Shown here one piece after another: positions 5,104 to 5,227 of a stretch of 5,227 bases of DNA. Within the stretch, counting starts at the first letter, position 1, and every line of letters starts with the position of its first letter. Origin of the DNA: Clostridiaceae bacterium (lineage in GTDB: Bacteria; Bacillota; Clostridia; Acetivibrionales; DTU013); the NCBI GenBank assembly GCA_012799845.1, contig JAAZKL010000267.1:1-5227 (forward strand), in the 5' to 3' direction. The position numbers were made by a program, and so were the translations under genes. Below the pieces are notes generated by a model, which saw only the letters and a program-made list of their open reading frames with translations, searched no databases and was not told where the DNA came from.

Positions 5104-5132
5104 TTGACCAGTTTTCAGGCAAATGATAAAAT
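5104..5132 (+). promoter_or_regulatory. Sigma-A promoter of the DUF4177-like gene
   Basis: TTGACC (5104-5109), a 17-nt spacer and TAAAAT (5127-5132) with TGA before it form a near-consensus promoter with an extended -10. Transcription should start near 5139, giving a short leader of about 28 nt. The -35 overlaps an inverted repeat, GTCAA (5095-5099) with TTGAC (5104-5108) around GTGA, a possible operator. Confidence 0.72.
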
Positions 5133-5166
5133 GTACACAAAATATCTGGAAACGTGAGGTACTATT

Positions 5167-5227
5167 ATGACAAGGTATGAGTACAAAGTTCTTACACAAA
5201 AGGATAAATGGTTTTCGGGAAAATTTG
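5167..5227 (+). CDS. DUF4177-like small protein, first 20 codons, cut by window edge
   Basis: The open frame begins MTRYEYKVLTQKDKWFSGKF and runs off the right edge. A YEYKV(L/I)TQKDK(W/F)F.GKF opening is what I recall from DUF4177 small proteins, typically about 60-70 residues with an alpha/beta fold and unknown function. GAGG (5156-5159) sits 7 nt before the ATG and a good promoter lies just upstream, so the start is well supported. Only 20 residues are visible, so the family call rests on a short match. Confidence 0.7.
   Translation, partial: MTRYEYKVLTQKDKWFSGKF

Larger units (their letters stand above)
4841..5166. other. Divergent intergenic region between the SLH and DUF4177-like genes
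   Basis: This 326-bp AT-rich stretch separates two divergently transcribed genes. Toward the right it holds a good promoter and a second candidate. Toward the left I could not find a convincing sigma-A promoter for the SLH gene: TTGGCA (4980-4975, minus) has no -10 at normal spacing. GCCTGTTT occurs three times on the plus strand, at 4957, 4968 and 5064. I see no RNA gene, terminator or credible coding sequence here. Confidence 0.6.

Overview
The window looks like chromosomal DNA from a Bacillota bacterium, most likely in the class Clostridia. The evidence is strong AGGAGG-type ribosome binding sites, sigma-A-like promoters, a secreted protein with S-layer homology (SLH) domains, a DUF4177-type small protein, and two stand-alone paralog families (E2-like acyltransferase and PurF-like) that I associate with anaerobic Firmicutes. 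The class assignment is inference; no rRNA or tRNA gene is present to anchor it.

Layout. (1) 1-217, minus: the first 72 codons of a deoxyribose-phosphate aldolase (DeoC)-like protein, running off the left edge. (2) 218-555: a divergent control region with a good minus-strand promoter, plus-strand promoter candidates, and a 10-bp element (CTTGTTATAA) that occurs once at each divergent promoter in opposite orientation. (3) 556-1434, plus: a 292-aa stand-alone E2-like acyltransferase domain with Glu where the catalytic His is expected. (4) 1440-2840, minus: a 466-aa PurF-like protein that keeps the PRPP motif and four candidate Fe-S cysteines but has Gly in place of the glutaminase cysteine. Genes 3 and 4 converge with only 5 bp between their stop codons. 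(5) 2841-3103: the PurF-like promoter and leader, a strong hairpin terminator, and three 16-bp tandem repeats. (6) 3104-4840, minus: a 578-aa exported protein with a signal peptide, three SLH domains and three fibronectin-III-like repeats at an exact 113-residue pitch. (7) 4841-5166: a divergent intergenic region. (8) 5167-5227, plus: the first 20 codons of a DUF4177-like small protein, running off the right edge.

The genes do not form one operon. Three full-length genes appear to be separate transcription units, each with its own start region, and no common pathway is evident. The PurF-like and DeoC-like proteins both belong to families acting on phosphorylated pentoses, but nothing in the sequence ties them together. 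The most interesting content is two enzyme-fold paralogs whose textbook catalytic residues are replaced while the rest of the fold looks well conserved. This suggests repurposed proteins rather than decayed genes. I saw no CRISPR array, insertion sequence, tRNA, rRNA or recognisable riboswitch.
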